Below, in pieces: positions 33,314-41,320 of a stretch of DNA of 64,000 bases. How positions within the stretch are numbered: position 1 is the stretch's first letter; each line of letters begins with the position of its first letter. This DNA comes from Lachnospiraceae bacterium JC7 (lineage in GTDB: Bacteria > Bacillota > Clostridia > Lachnospirales > Lachnospiraceae), in assembly GCA_000513555.1 (NCBI GenBank), contig ALYD01000004.1, positions 101,066-165,065 of the forward strand, in the 5' to 3' direction. The notes below the pieces were generated by a model. That model was given only the letters and a program-made list of their open reading frames with translations. It had not been told where the DNA came from and ran no database searches. The translations under genes and the position numbers were made by a program.

Positions 33314-35506
33314 TCATTTTTTTACAAAATGAAGCTGCACTGCAGGGTAATCACCCATGGAAAGATTTATGGCATAGCCTCCGTACATGAGGGCAGCTCC
33401 GGTGAGTGAAAGCTCTGTGCCTTCAAGTTCATAGACTGCTGCTTCATCAAGACCCTTCAGCTTTACATTTTTGATGTGAGCATTGGCCTCAGGTTTCTTT
33501 ACTACTATGTTTAAAAGAGCCTCTGATCTGTCAGCTGAAACAAACTCCCATGCCTTGTATATCTCATGATCTTCACTGCAGCCGAGCCTGTAGTAGTCAC
33601 CTCTCTGAATGAGACTGTAGTATCTGTCAAAGGTCTTTATCTGCTCTTTTATGGTCTCGCGGTCTTCCCCGGATGCCTTCGTTATATCAAGCTCGTAACC
33701 GAAGGTTCCCGACATGGCAACTATTCCTCTTGTATTAAGCGGTGTAGTTCTGCCTGTCTGATGGTTTGGCACAGCTGAAACATGACTTCCCACTGTACTT
33801 ACAGGATAACCGAAGGAACTGCCCTCCTGGATCTCCAGTCTTTCGATTGCATCGGTGTCATCGGAGCACCAGATCTGCGGACAATAGTACATCATGCCCG
33901 CGTCGTAACGTCCGCCGCCACCGGCGCAGCCCTCGATCATGAGATCAGGATAAGCCTTCAGGATCCTGTCTAAAAGTGAATAGGTTCCAAGTATAAATCT
34001 GTGGGCAACTTCTCCCTGACGGTCAGCAGGCAGATGGTTTGAAAAAACATTGCTGATACTTCTGTTGAAATCCCACTTGATATATGAGATGTGTGCGTTT
34101 CCGAGAACCTTGATGATACAATCGAAAAGATAGTCAACCACCTCCCCGTTACTCATATCGAGAACCATCTGGTTACGTGACATGGTAGGACGTCTTTCAG
34201 GATCCCTAAGAGCCCATTCCGGATGCTTTCTGAAAAGCTCAGAGTCCTCGTTTATCATCTCAGGCTCGAACCAGAGTCCGAACTTCATGTCCATCTTATC
34301 AAGCTCGTCGGAGATACGCTTAAGTCCTCCCTGAAGCTTTTTCTCATTGACGAACCAGTCGCCTAGACCGGAGTTGTCGTCATCACGCTTTCCGAACCAT
34401 CCATCGTCGAGAACCATCATTTCGATTCCGAGCTCTTTTGCACTTCGTGCTATATCAAGTATCTTTTCGCTAGTGAAATCGAAGTAGGTTGCCTCCCAGT
34501 TGTTTATGAGAACAGGACGTCTCATATGGAGGTACTTCCTGTCACAGACATTCTCACGGATTATGTGATGGTAATTGTGGCTAAGCTCCGTGAGACCGCG
34601 ATCAGTGAATGACATGATCACTTCCGGTGTATGGAATGTGTCTCCTTTTTGAATCTTCCATGAGAAGTTCTCATCATTAATTCCGGAAACTATCCTTACT
34701 GCTCCTGCCTGATCCTCTTCTATCTCGAACTTGTGGTTTCCTGAGTACATGAGCATCATGCCGTAGCACTCGCCTCTGTCTTCATTGGCATCCCTGTCGC
34801 AAAGAATTACAAATGGATTTTCATGGTGGCTGCTCATGCCCCGCTTTGAACTGATTACAGCTATGTTCTGAGTGAGCCTGTTTCGGGTCATGGAACGCTC
34901 CATGCAGTGTCTTCCTGCGAAATGTATCTCATCCCAGCATCCGAAAGGCACGTCAAGCATAGCGGAAGATGCTTTTCTTAGTTCAATGCTTACATCAGAA
35001 ACATTAACAAAAGCAGAATGTCTCGTTATGACATCCTTCTCTGGGAATACAGAATAGTAAAGCTTAAGCTGTAAACCTATTACGCTGTCCTCCAGTGTGA
35101 TGACAAGAGTTTCTGCCTCTTCACCATACTGTCTTACAGAAGGAAGTCCGGGAATCGCAGGTTTTACTCCGAGTATTTCATGAGACTTGTATCGGAAATC
35201 ACAGCTTCTGCTTCCGTTTTCGGAAATGAGATTTACCGAGCTTATCCTGTAGTCGCCAACATTGGAACCGGAAAACTCCTGAGGCAGAACATCTATGGAA
35301 CGGCCTCTGTCCAGCCTGTTCTCGTAAAGGTTCCCGGAGAAGCCTCTGTCTATAGGCACTATCTGATAGCTCATATCAGCTCCAAATGTGTTCCTTCCGT
35401 AGTAGTTATGTATGAGAAGACCGATGTCGTCCACCTGCATCTGATATTCGGTGTTCTTTGTCATCAGTCTGAAAATCTTTTTTGATTCATCAAAAGTGAT
35501 TGCCAT
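33314..35506 (-). CDS. Alpha-galactosidase, GH36
   Basis: 730 aa, SD GGAGGG. N-terminal beta-sandwich (1-330), TIM barrel (about 330-640) and a C-terminal beta domain. Family motifs: MVLDDGWFG, KWDFNRS with nucleophile Asp479, the CAGGGGRYDAGMMYY glycine block, and CSDDTDAIERL with probable acid/base Asp549. No signal peptide, so raffinose-type sugars or melibiose are hydrolysed inside the cell after uptake. No sugar transporter or regulator lies adjacent. Activity on alpha-galactosyl ends releases galactose. Confidence 0.95.
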   Translation of the reverse strand: MAITFDESKKIFRLMTKNTEYQMQVDDIGLLIHNYYGRNTFGADMSYQIVPIDRGFSGNLYENRLDRGRSIDVLPQEFSGSNVGDYRISSVNLISENGSRSCDFRYKSHEILGVKPAIPGLPSVRQYGEEAETLVITLEDSVIGLQLKLYYSVFPEKDVITRHSAFVNVSDVSIELRKASSAMLDVPFGCWDEIHFAGRHCMERSMTRNRLTQNIAVISSKRGMSSHHENPFVILCDRDANEDRGECYGMMLMYSGNHKFEIEEDQAGAVRIVSGINDENFSWKIQKGDTFHTPEVIMSFTDRGLTELSHNYHHIIRENVCDRKYLHMRRPVLINNWEATYFDFTSEKILDIARSAKELGIEMMVLDDGWFGKRDDDNSGLGDWFVNEKKLQGGLKRISDELDKMDMKFGLWFEPEMINEDSELFRKHPEWALRDPERRPTMSRNQMVLDMSNGEVVDYLFDCIIKVLGNAHISYIKWDFNRSISNVFSNHLPADRQGEVAHRFILGTYSLLDRILKAYPDLMIEGCAGGGGRYDAGMMYYCPQIWCSDDTDAIERLEIQEGSSFGYPVSTVGSHVSAVPNHQTGRTTPLNTRGIVAMSGTFGYELDITKASGEDRETIKEQIKTFDRYYSLIQRGDYYRLGCSEDHEIYKAWEFVSADRSEALLNIVVKKPEANAHIKNVKLKGLDEAAVYELEGTELSLTGAALMYGGYAINLSMGDYPAVQLHFVKK

Positions 35507-35672
35507 AAAATATCCCTCCGATAGTTTTCAGATTTCTAAACATGTCATAGGAAAAAGTGTTCAGAAATCCTGCCGCATCCCTATTTCGTGTGCCAGTGAT
35601 GGGATGAGCCATGTACAAGTATACAGTAGAATTTTCTTATGATACATCATTATCCTTATGAGAGGTACTTTA

Positions 35673-36587
35673 TTAAGAGTACTGTATCTCCAACATATCC
35701 ATGAGTCTCACGAATGTATCCTGTCCGTCCAAACAGGTGTCCGTAAGCCAGCCTTTCTCGTTTCTCCATTCAGAGAGACCTCTGTAATAATAATTTTTCT
35801 TTGCATCTTCGATGATAAAAGGTATTACATTATGCCTAAGGCATTCCTTTAATGCTACAAGGCGTCCGACTCTGCCATTTCCATCCTGAAAAGGATGGAT
35901 ATACTCAAATTCGGCATGCAGCGCTATGATATCCTCCATAGTGATATTGTCCTTGGCATTATACTCTTCCAGCAAAGCCTTCATATGCTTATGGACCTCA
36001 GAAGGTTTGGATGTCTCCCGGCCTCCTACCATATTTGCACGCTTTTTGTAATCACCAACCGCAAACCATCCGAGGGTAGAATCCTTTGTGTCATGCTTCA
36101 TGATATAATGCAGATGTTTGATGATATCCTCTGTAAGTTCATCTTCCGCAATATCAATCACATAATCGATAGCCTTGAAATGGTGTACCGTTTCCAACAC
36201 ATCATCTACAGGGATGCCATCACACACATCAAGGGTATTTGTCTCAAAAATCATCCTTGTCTGATCCTCGGACAGTTTGCTTCCCTCAATATGATTTGAA
36301 TTATATGTCATCCGGACCTGCAGCTCATGATATAGTCCTCCCGGAAGCTTCATCTCTTTTTCTTCTCTGAGAACCTGTAATATCTTATTATCAGAGACTT
36401 CCTTCATCAAAATCTCCGGATCCAGTCCAAGATAATCGGCTATCTTATGTAAGCTCCGTTTTGAAAGCTTTTCGCCTTTACCTATCTTTGCTATGGTTCG
36501 GGTAGAGAGTCCAAGCTGCAAAGAAAGCTCTGTCTTTCTGATTCCCCTGTCTTTAAGAGCTTTTTCAAGAATATCATATGAAATCAC
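35673..36587 (-). CDS. Fic-domain protein with N-terminal HTH
   Basis: 304 aa from a GTG start (GGAGG 7 nt upstream). Residues 1-60 form an Xre-type helix-turn-helix (GIRKTELSLQLGLSTRTIAKIG). A linker carries SNHIEGS (about 97-103), matching the inhibitory S-x-x-x-E-G helix that blocks ATP binding in class II Fic proteins. The Fic core has HPFQDGNGRVGR with catalytic His231, all key residues present, so it should transfer AMP (or another nucleotide) to a protein Thr/Ser/Tyr. The upstream region has three ATCTTTAC-type boxes around its promoter, suggesting self-regulation by the HTH. Lies next to a MazEF pair. Confidence 0.92.
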   Translation of the reverse strand: MISYDILEKALKDRGIRKTELSLQLGLSTRTIAKIGKGEKLSKRSLHKIADYLGLDPEILMKEVSDNKILQVLREEKEMKLPGGLYHELQVRMTYNSNHIEGSKLSEDQTRMIFETNTLDVCDGIPVDDVLETVHHFKAIDYVIDIAEDELTEDIIKHLHYIMKHDTKDSTLGWFAVGDYKKRANMVGGRETSKPSEVHKHMKALLEEYNAKDNITMEDIIALHAEFEYIHPFQDGNGRVGRLVALKECLRHNVIPFIIEDAKKNYYYRGLSEWRNEKGWLTDTCLDGQDTFVRLMDMLEIQYS

Positions 36588-36605
36588 AGACTCACCTCCG
36601 TCAAT

Positions 36606-36678
36606 ATCTTTACTTATTATATTTGTTTCGCGTGATAAAGTAAAGATTTTAGCATTACAACTACATAAAAGTAAAGAT
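36606..36678 (-). promoter_or_regulatory. Fic gene promoter with three operator boxes
   Basis: Minus strand: -10 TATAAT (36616-36621), 17-bp spacer, -35 TTTACT (36639-36644). The 8-mer GTAAAGAT occurs on the + strand at 36640-36647 (over the -35) and 36671-36678, and inverted at 36606-36613 (over the expected start site). This layout suits repression by the Fic protein's own HTH. Confidence 0.5.
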
Positions 36679-36803
36679 AAAGCCGTGTTCCAATGACTCC
36701 TGTCAGCTTTGCTGTTCTACTTCGTTCATAAAAATCCATCTCTTCCTATCTGCATTTTGCTAGATAACCTACTCTTCATATATGATTGGTACACTTACAT
36801 AAT

Positions 36804-36843
36804 AAAAGAAGCAATGTGCCTTTTTTTGCACATTGCTTCTTTT
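36804..36843 (-). terminator. Terminator of mazEF
   Basis: AAAAGAAGCAATGTGC (36804-36819) pairs perfectly with 36828-36843 (16 bp), with a T-rich flank on the - strand. Confidence 0.92.
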
Positions 36844-36866
36844 AAAACTCTTTGACTATAAACAAC

Positions 36867-37196
36867 TCAACTGATTTTTTCGGTTGCTCTTTTTATGTAG
36901 TCTGCGCAGATTTCAAAAAGATCATCCGGTAGAACTTCTATAACCTTCGCGTTTCTACTATTAAGGTCAATGGCTCTTATCTGAAAGGGCAGCATCACTC
37001 CTTGGGTTATAGTTCTGCTATCCAATTCGATTTCTAACGGATATGTCTTGTTTTTAGTTGTGATTGGAACACAGAGATTGATATTTCCGGGCAACGGAAT
37101 ATCATTCATCACCACTGCCGGTCTGTAATTTTTCTGTTCATGCCCTTTTGTTGGATTGAAATCAACTTTTACTATATCTCCTCTGTGGAAAGTCAA
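36867..37196 (-). CDS. mazF: MazF/PemK-type toxin endoribonuclease
   Basis: 109 aa from a TTG start that overlaps the mazE stop (TTGA), with GGAGG 9 nt upstream inside mazE. MazF fold: FHRGDIVKVDFNPTKGHEQKNYRPAVVMN (RGDIV, the conserved GHEQ-x-x-RPAVV), VPITTK and a C-terminal VLPDDLFEICADYI. It should cleave specific sites in mRNA unless bound by MazE. Overlapping genes in antitoxin-toxin order is the classical arrangement. The rare TTG start may limit toxin synthesis. Confidence 0.94.
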   Translation of the reverse strand: MTFHRGDIVKVDFNPTKGHEQKNYRPAVVMNDIPLPGNINLCVPITTKNKTYPLEIELDSRTITQGVMLPFQIRAIDLNSRNAKVIEVLPDDLFEICADYIKRATEKIS

Positions 37197-37453
37197 AATA
37201 CCTCACCTCCAACATCATTACCCCAATCTAGCTCGCCTGACGGTCCCAGGTCTTCTATTGATAATTCTTCCATAGGTTTTTTGTAAAATGCCTCAAACAT
37301 TTCCTTAGTTGACATTTCTTTTTTTAATACCAGCGCATTGTCCTTTACTTCGTAGCTGATGTTATCTCCATTTTTTATGGATAATGCATTTATAACACTT
37401 GTAGGAATCCTTATACCCAAAGAATTGCCCCATTTAGAAACTGTTATTTGCAT
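37193..37453 (-). CDS. mazE: MazE-type antitoxin (AbrB fold)
   Basis: 86 aa from ATG at 37453, where AAGGAGG lies 4 nt upstream; an open frame reaches 22 codons further up but has no SD. The N-terminal swapped-hairpin DNA-binding domain (MQITVSKWGNSLGIRIPTSV) is typical of MazE. The C-terminal acidic tail (IEDLGPSGELDWGNDVGGEVF) should wrap the toxin. The promoter carries a palindrome over its -10, consistent with autorepression. Confidence 0.94.
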   Translation of the reverse strand: MQITVSKWGNSLGIRIPTSVINALSIKNGDNISYEVKDNALVLKKEMSTKEMFEAFYKKPMEELSIEDLGPSGELDWGNDVGGEVF

Positions 37454-37488
37454 AAAGCCTCCTTCTAATATACGATGCTTCTCTTCTT

Positions 37489-37524
37489 GATATACATTGT
37501 ATATCATTCCTATAGACATATCAA
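37489..37524 (-). promoter_or_regulatory. mazEF promoter and operator
   Basis: Minus strand: -35 TTGATA (37519-37524), 17-bp spacer, -10 TACAAT (37496-37501). The palindrome GATATACAATGTATATC (8-bp arms, 37489-37505) lies directly over the -10, the usual place for antitoxin-mediated repression. Start site about 37489, leader about 36 nt. Confidence 0.75.
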
Positions 37525-37564
37525 CGGCTCTATCGGTTAAAAGTTTCTTAATATAAAGTAAAAA

Positions 37565-37597
37565 AACGAAACCAAGTCTAAAATACTTGATTTCGTT
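37565..37597 (-). terminator. Terminator of YbaK-like gene
   Basis: AACGAAACCAAG (37565-37576) pairs with CTTGATTTCGTT (37586-37597) with one G-T/A-C interruption, followed by T7 on the - strand. Confidence 0.85.
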
Positions 37598-37633
37598 TAT
37601 ATAGTAAAACTGCCTGCGTTTATTTGTAATCAG

Positions 37634-38110
37634 CTAATCATTTTCCCATCCCTTACACACGTCGCACCAGCCTTCAGCTCCTGTAACTGTTTCAAGTTCC
37701 GAAGGAGTCAGTTTAACTGAAGTAAACTCATTGCCTCCGGCAGGATGAACGTATTCAAATCTTTTCATGGATACATCCAGCCAGATCGGAATGTTCCCGG
37801 ACACAGCGAATGGGCACACTCCGCCAGGTTGAAATCCTGTAATATTCTCCACCTGATCTCTCGGTATCATATGAGGCTTGGTATGGAATAAGGTCTTGAA
37901 TTTTGAACTGTTGACCTTGCCATCACCGGCCATCACGACTATTACAGGCTTCTCATTAACAATAAAAGACAATGTCTTTGCTATCTCTGGTTCTGTACAT
38001 CCTATCTGTTGTGCCGCATGTTCCACAGTATCTATTGTCTCAGTATGCTCAGTCAGTCTGTCACCAAGATTTTTTGAAACAAGAAACTTTTTTACCTTTT
38101 CGTTCACCAT
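37634..38110 (-). CDS. YbaK/EbsC-family aminoacyl-tRNA deacylase
   Basis: 158 aa. Motifs of the YbaK/ProX editing superfamily: TVEHAAQQIGCTEPEIAKTLSFIV, VVMAGDGKVNSSKF (the catalytic Lys region is KTLSF), PGGVCPFAVSG and WLDVSMKRFEYVHPAGG. Proteins of this fold hydrolyse mischarged tRNA (for example Cys-, Ala- or Ser-tRNA). The exact substrate of this subfamily is unclear. SD GGAGTGA, single gene with its own terminator. Confidence 0.9.
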   Translation of the reverse strand: MVNEKVKKFLVSKNLGDRLTEHTETIDTVEHAAQQIGCTEPEIAKTLSFIVNEKPVIVVMAGDGKVNSSKFKTLFHTKPHMIPRDQVENITGFQPGGVCPFAVSGNIPIWLDVSMKRFEYVHPAGGNEFTSVKLTPSELETVTGAEGWCDVCKGWEND

Positions 38111-38279
38111 GATAAATCACTCCGTAATAGTCCATACCCTTGCCGGAAATCCGGTGGCTCCTTCAATGACCATCCGGGATTCCTGACCTGATATTATTTT
38201 ATTTTTCATGAGACAGAAAGTAAAAAAGAAAATATTTATGGTCGGTTATAGCCATTTTCTTTGATAAGAATCCGATATT

Positions 38280-39257
38280 TTATCTAACTATCGCATATGC
38301 CATATCTGCGAAGTACATTGCAAGCATGAGACCGCCTTCAACTCTTGAGATCCTTCTGTTGCTGATGGAGAAAACAAGGGCTACAAGTGTTACAACTACC
38401 AGAATCATCAGGTCAATGCAGGAAGCGATGTTGACCTCCACAGGATGGATGGTTGCTGAAATTCCAAGGATGAAAAGGATATTGAAGATGTTGGAGCCGA
38501 TGGTATTTCCGATAGCCATGGCAGCTTCCTGCTTTCTTATGGCTACGATGGATGTCACAAGCTCGGGAAGTGAGGTTCCGAAGGCTACTACTGTGAGTCC
38601 GATAAGAGTCTCTGTCATTCCTGCGGCCCTTGCGATCTCCTTTGCACAGTAAACCACAACCTGTCCTCCGGCGATGATTATACCGAGTCCTGCAAGTATC
38701 ATAACCACTGACTTAAGAACACTGTACTGAGGAACGTCATCGGCTTCTTCCTTACTATTCTTCGCAGCGATAACAAGGGTTGCGATATATCCGATGAGGA
38801 GAAGTACCAGAAGGATACCTACTGGTCTTGTGACTACACCTGCATGCTGTGCCACATCCACATTTAAGAAACCACCGCTCATGAGGATAGGACCGCAGCT
38901 TGCGATAAGAGCAATTACGGTAATGATTATGGAGAACGGTATATCTCTTTTAATTACTGCATTGTCAACCGCCATAGGCTTCATTACTGCACAGATTCCG
39001 AGGATGGCAAGAAGGTTGAAGAAGTTCGATCCTACAACATTGCTTATTGCTATCTCATTTGATCCCTGAAGTGATGCAGAGGTACTTACTGCAAGCTCAG
39101 GAGCACTGGTACCGAGAGCCACGATTGTAAGTCCGATGATGAGACTTGGAACATGAAAGATTGCTGCGATTGAAGAGCTGCCGCTTACGAACATGTCAGC
39201 CCCCTTTATAAGTGCGAACATTCCAAGTGCCAGAAATAAAATGTACAGTAAGATCAT
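38280..39257 (-). CDS. CaCA-family cation:sodium/proton exchanger (YrbG-like)
   Basis: 325 aa, SD GGAGG. Two inverted repeats each carry an alpha-repeat: LTIVALGTSAPELAVSTSA...SNVVGSNFFNLLAILG and LTVVAFGTSLPELVTSIVA...GNTIGSNIFNILFILG, with acidic PEL residues for cation binding. About ten membrane helices. The family is usually annotated as calcium/sodium exchanger. Here the leader has a probable yybP-ykoY riboswitch, an RNA that senses Mn2+ and controls Mn2+/Ca2+ exporters, so manganese export is a likely function. Confidence 0.93.
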   Translation of the reverse strand: MILLYILFLALGMFALIKGADMFVSGSSSIAAIFHVPSLIIGLTIVALGTSAPELAVSTSASLQGSNEIAISNVVGSNFFNLLAILGICAVMKPMAVDNAVIKRDIPFSIIITVIALIASCGPILMSGGFLNVDVAQHAGVVTRPVGILLVLLLIGYIATLVIAAKNSKEEADDVPQYSVLKSVVMILAGLGIIIAGGQVVVYCAKEIARAAGMTETLIGLTVVAFGTSLPELVTSIVAIRKQEAAMAIGNTIGSNIFNILFILGISATIHPVEVNIASCIDLMILVVVTLVALVFSISNRRISRVEGGLMLAMYFADMAYAIVR

Positions 39258-39292
39258 TACATACCTCCGATAATTTGATAAATGAGAAGCTC

Positions 39293-39339
39293 AAAAAGCG
39301 AGACTCCTACTGCCTTATGCAGTAAAAGTCTCGCTTTTT
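39293..39339 (-). terminator. Leader terminator (riboswitch expression platform)
   Basis: AAAAAGCGAGACT (39293-39305) pairs perfectly with AGTCTCGCTTTTT (39327-39339), enclosing a second hairpin ACTGC/GCAGT. It lies between the aptamer and the exchanger start, so it acts as a conditional terminator in the leader. Confidence 0.85.
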
Positions 39340-39344
39340 ACATC

Positions 39345-39412
39345 ATATTCCGGGGAACAAGTCCCGTACTGACGAAATATGCAACACCTGTGGTGGAAGC
39401 TACTCCCTTAAA
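39345..39412 (-). ncRNA. yybP-ykoY (manganese) riboswitch aptamer
   Basis: On the - strand the leader contains AAGGGAGTAGC (39399-39409), a variable stem, TCGTCAGTACGGG (39363-39375) and a GGGACTTGTTCCCCGG segment (39350-39365). The GGGAGTAGC block and the later CGTCA-n-ACG element are hallmarks of the yybP-ykoY motif, whose members bind Mn2+ and switch on cation exporters. It is followed by a strong leader terminator and a CaCA exchanger, a known gene type for this switch. Recognition is by eye, without a covariance search. Confidence 0.75.
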
Positions 39413-39422
39413 CTTGTATGTG

Positions 39423-39451
39423 AGTATACGGTCAAAAAACGGTATCGTCAA
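39423..39451 (-). promoter_or_regulatory. Promoter of the riboswitch-controlled exchanger
   Basis: -35 TTGACG (39446-39451), 17-bp spacer, -10 TATACT (39423-39428) on the - strand. Predicted start about 39416, giving a leader of about 158 nt. Confidence 0.8.
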
Positions 39452-39548
39452 CATAGTTTAGACATTGTTTTCAAATTTTGTAGATTTACTTAATTTCATT
39501 ATTTCCGGTTTATTATTTTTTGTGCTGAATTTTTTGTTGAATTAAAAA

Positions 39549-39574
39549 CTCACAGCAGATCTCTCCGCTGTGAG
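39549..39574 (-). terminator. Terminator of DASS carrier gene
   Basis: CTCACAGC / GCTGTGAG 8-bp stem with a 10-nt loop, then TTTTTAATT on the - strand; about 77 nt after the stop codon. Confidence 0.85.
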
Positions 39575-39650
39575 CCACTCATAAAATGGATAATCAGTTT
39601 TAATATAATTTATTTATTGATATTGGAACGCTACGCGCTTTGCGAAAAAA

Positions 39651-41063
39651 TTAGATCATTCCTATAAGTGCCCAGTATGGGATACCGATACAGAACATGA
39701 TGAGTGTTCCCACAATAACCATTACTGTTCCAACCTTCCAGAACTCACCCTGTGATACATAGCCCGGTGCGAAGGAAATAAGACCTGCACCGTTTCCGTA
39801 GTGAGTAAGAAGCGCACCGATAGGTGAAAGGAATGAAAGAAGAAGAACTACCATCATTGCGTTTGCACCTGTTGTAGCGAGAAGTGAGTAAAGAACCGGG
39901 TAGAAGGAAGCAACGAATGCACTGTTTGATACGAAGAAGTATCTTACTGCAAGGCTTACTGCTACAAGAATGATAGCTACTACCATACCGTTTACTTCTG
40001 TAAGGTTCATTACGCTTCCGAGCTTCTCAGCGAGCCATGTATAGAAACCTGCATCTGCAAGAGCATTGGCAAGACCATAGAAAGCACCGTACCAGATGAA
40101 GATATTCCATGCACCCTTGGCACCTGCTACATCGTTCCAGTCAAGAACGCCGAAAAGAAGTACAAGTGAAAGGAATACGAAACCTACAGGCTGCATTCCG
40201 AGATCAACGCCTGGAATCTTTGTTCCGAGCATCCATCCAAGGACAGCAAGAATGAAAAATACAAGAAGTCTCTTCTCTTTTCCTGTCATAGGTCCGAGAT
40301 CCTTGAGACCCTGCTCTGCAAGAGGCTTAACCTCATCGAGAGTCTTAAGTGTTGGTGGAAGAACCTTGTAAATTACAAATGGTGCTGCAAGAAGGAAAAG
40401 ACCTACAGGTACTACAGAAGCTGCAAACCACTGTCCCCAGCTGATGTTGATTCCCAGCATCTCAGTTGCAAGGGATACTGTGATGGCGTTTGTTGCCATA
40501 CCTGTAAGGAAAAGGGCTGATGTACCCTGTGAGCTTGCGTACATAAGAGCTGAAAGATATGCGCCGAGCTTCTTTGGCTCCTTATCAGGATATGATCCTG
40601 CACCCTCTGCGATACTCTGGAAGATAGGGTAAATGATACTTGTTCTTGAAGAGTTTGATCCGGTTGCAGGGCTCAGGATGAAGTCTGTGAGGACAAGCAT
40701 GTAACCTAAGCCTAATGTTGACTTACCGCTTCTCTTTAACAGATTGTAAGCGATTCTTCTACCGAGACCGGTCTTGATAAATGCTGTACATACGATGGTA
40801 ACCTCACAGATGAACCATGTCATTCCGTTTCCGTAACCCTTGAAAAGTACAGATTTGTTATAGAAGACTGAAGCCAGACCCACCATGATCATGGCAACTA
40901 CAGGTGCTGGGAACGGTGTGGTTACGAGACCAACCAGCATACCGATGTAAAGTGCTACCAGATGCCATGTGTCTACTTCGAGACCTTCAGGAACAGGCAG
41001 ATTCCATAGCACCAGAGTAACAAGTGCTATCAAAATGATTTTGAACAATTGACCTTTTTTCAT
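39651..41063 (-). CDS. DASS-family sodium:dicarboxylate/anion symporter
   Basis: 470 aa, about 12-13 membrane helices, SD AGGAGAG. Signatures of the CitT/YflS branch of the divalent anion:Na+ symporter family: SPATGSNSSRTSIIYPIFQSIAE (first SNT-like motif) and LLTHYGNGAGLISFAPGYV near the C-terminus, plus SNSAFVASFYPVL. Likely substrates are dicarboxylates or tartrate/citrate-like acids. It diverges from an amidohydrolase gene. The region between them holds a 39-bp sequence shared with the LysR/RraA promoter, so it is probably the uptake system of the LysR-controlled pathway. Confidence 0.9.
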   Translation of the reverse strand: MKKGQLFKIILIALVTLVLWNLPVPEGLEVDTWHLVALYIGMLVGLVTTPFPAPVVAMIMVGLASVFYNKSVLFKGYGNGMTWFICEVTIVCTAFIKTGLGRRIAYNLLKRSGKSTLGLGYMLVLTDFILSPATGSNSSRTSIIYPIFQSIAEGAGSYPDKEPKKLGAYLSALMYASSQGTSALFLTGMATNAITVSLATEMLGINISWGQWFAASVVPVGLFLLAAPFVIYKVLPPTLKTLDEVKPLAEQGLKDLGPMTGKEKRLLVFFILAVLGWMLGTKIPGVDLGMQPVGFVFLSLVLLFGVLDWNDVAGAKGAWNIFIWYGAFYGLANALADAGFYTWLAEKLGSVMNLTEVNGMVVAIILVAVSLAVRYFFVSNSAFVASFYPVLYSLLATTGANAMMVVLLLSFLSPIGALLTHYGNGAGLISFAPGYVSQGEFWKVGTVMVIVGTLIMFCIGIPYWALIGMI

Positions 41064-41113
41064 TTCTCTCTCCTTACGTGATTGAATATGTGCAAATTTT
41101 AATGCAATGAATC

Positions 41114-41152
41114 AACAAAGTGAAACAGTGCATTTTTGTGTATTCAACAAAA
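41114..41152. promoter_or_regulatory. Copy 1 of shared 39-bp LysR-type operator
   Basis: Begins AACAAAGTGAAACAGTG and ends CAACAAAA. It matches 46270-46308 at 34 of 39 positions by my alignment. It continues into CAACAAA-n5-TTTGTTG, a perfect 7-bp inverted repeat. It lies in the DASS/amidohydrolase divergent region, 51 bp from the DASS start. Confidence 0.75.
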
Positions 41153-41224
41153 AAAGTTTGTTGCAGACTTGTTTCTTCCATTTTTACGCCAATACCTAAG
41201 TATAGACCTTATCACAAAAACATT

Positions 41225-41239
41225 TTGTCGTATCGACAA
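41225..41239. promoter_or_regulatory. 15-bp palindrome upstream of amidohydrolase
   Basis: TTGTCGTATCGACAA is a 6-bp perfect inverted repeat around TAT, about 45 bp upstream of a TATAAT (41283-41288). It is distinct from the 39-bp operator and could bind a second regulator. Confidence 0.45.
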
Positions 41240-41320
41240 TAATATGCTGTTTGAATTTGTTATGTAGGTTATTTATCATTGATATAATTAAAAATTTAAT
41301 AGAAGAAAGGATCAGAAATT

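Noticed and set aside
35673..37453. Fic/MazEF block as an integrated mobile element
   Set aside because: No integrase, transposase, tRNA or flanking direct repeats seen; composition is like the neighbours.
37454..37519. Longer mazE start
   Set aside because: The upstream codons overlap the promoter and operator; AAGGAGG and the conserved MQITVSKWG begin at 37453.
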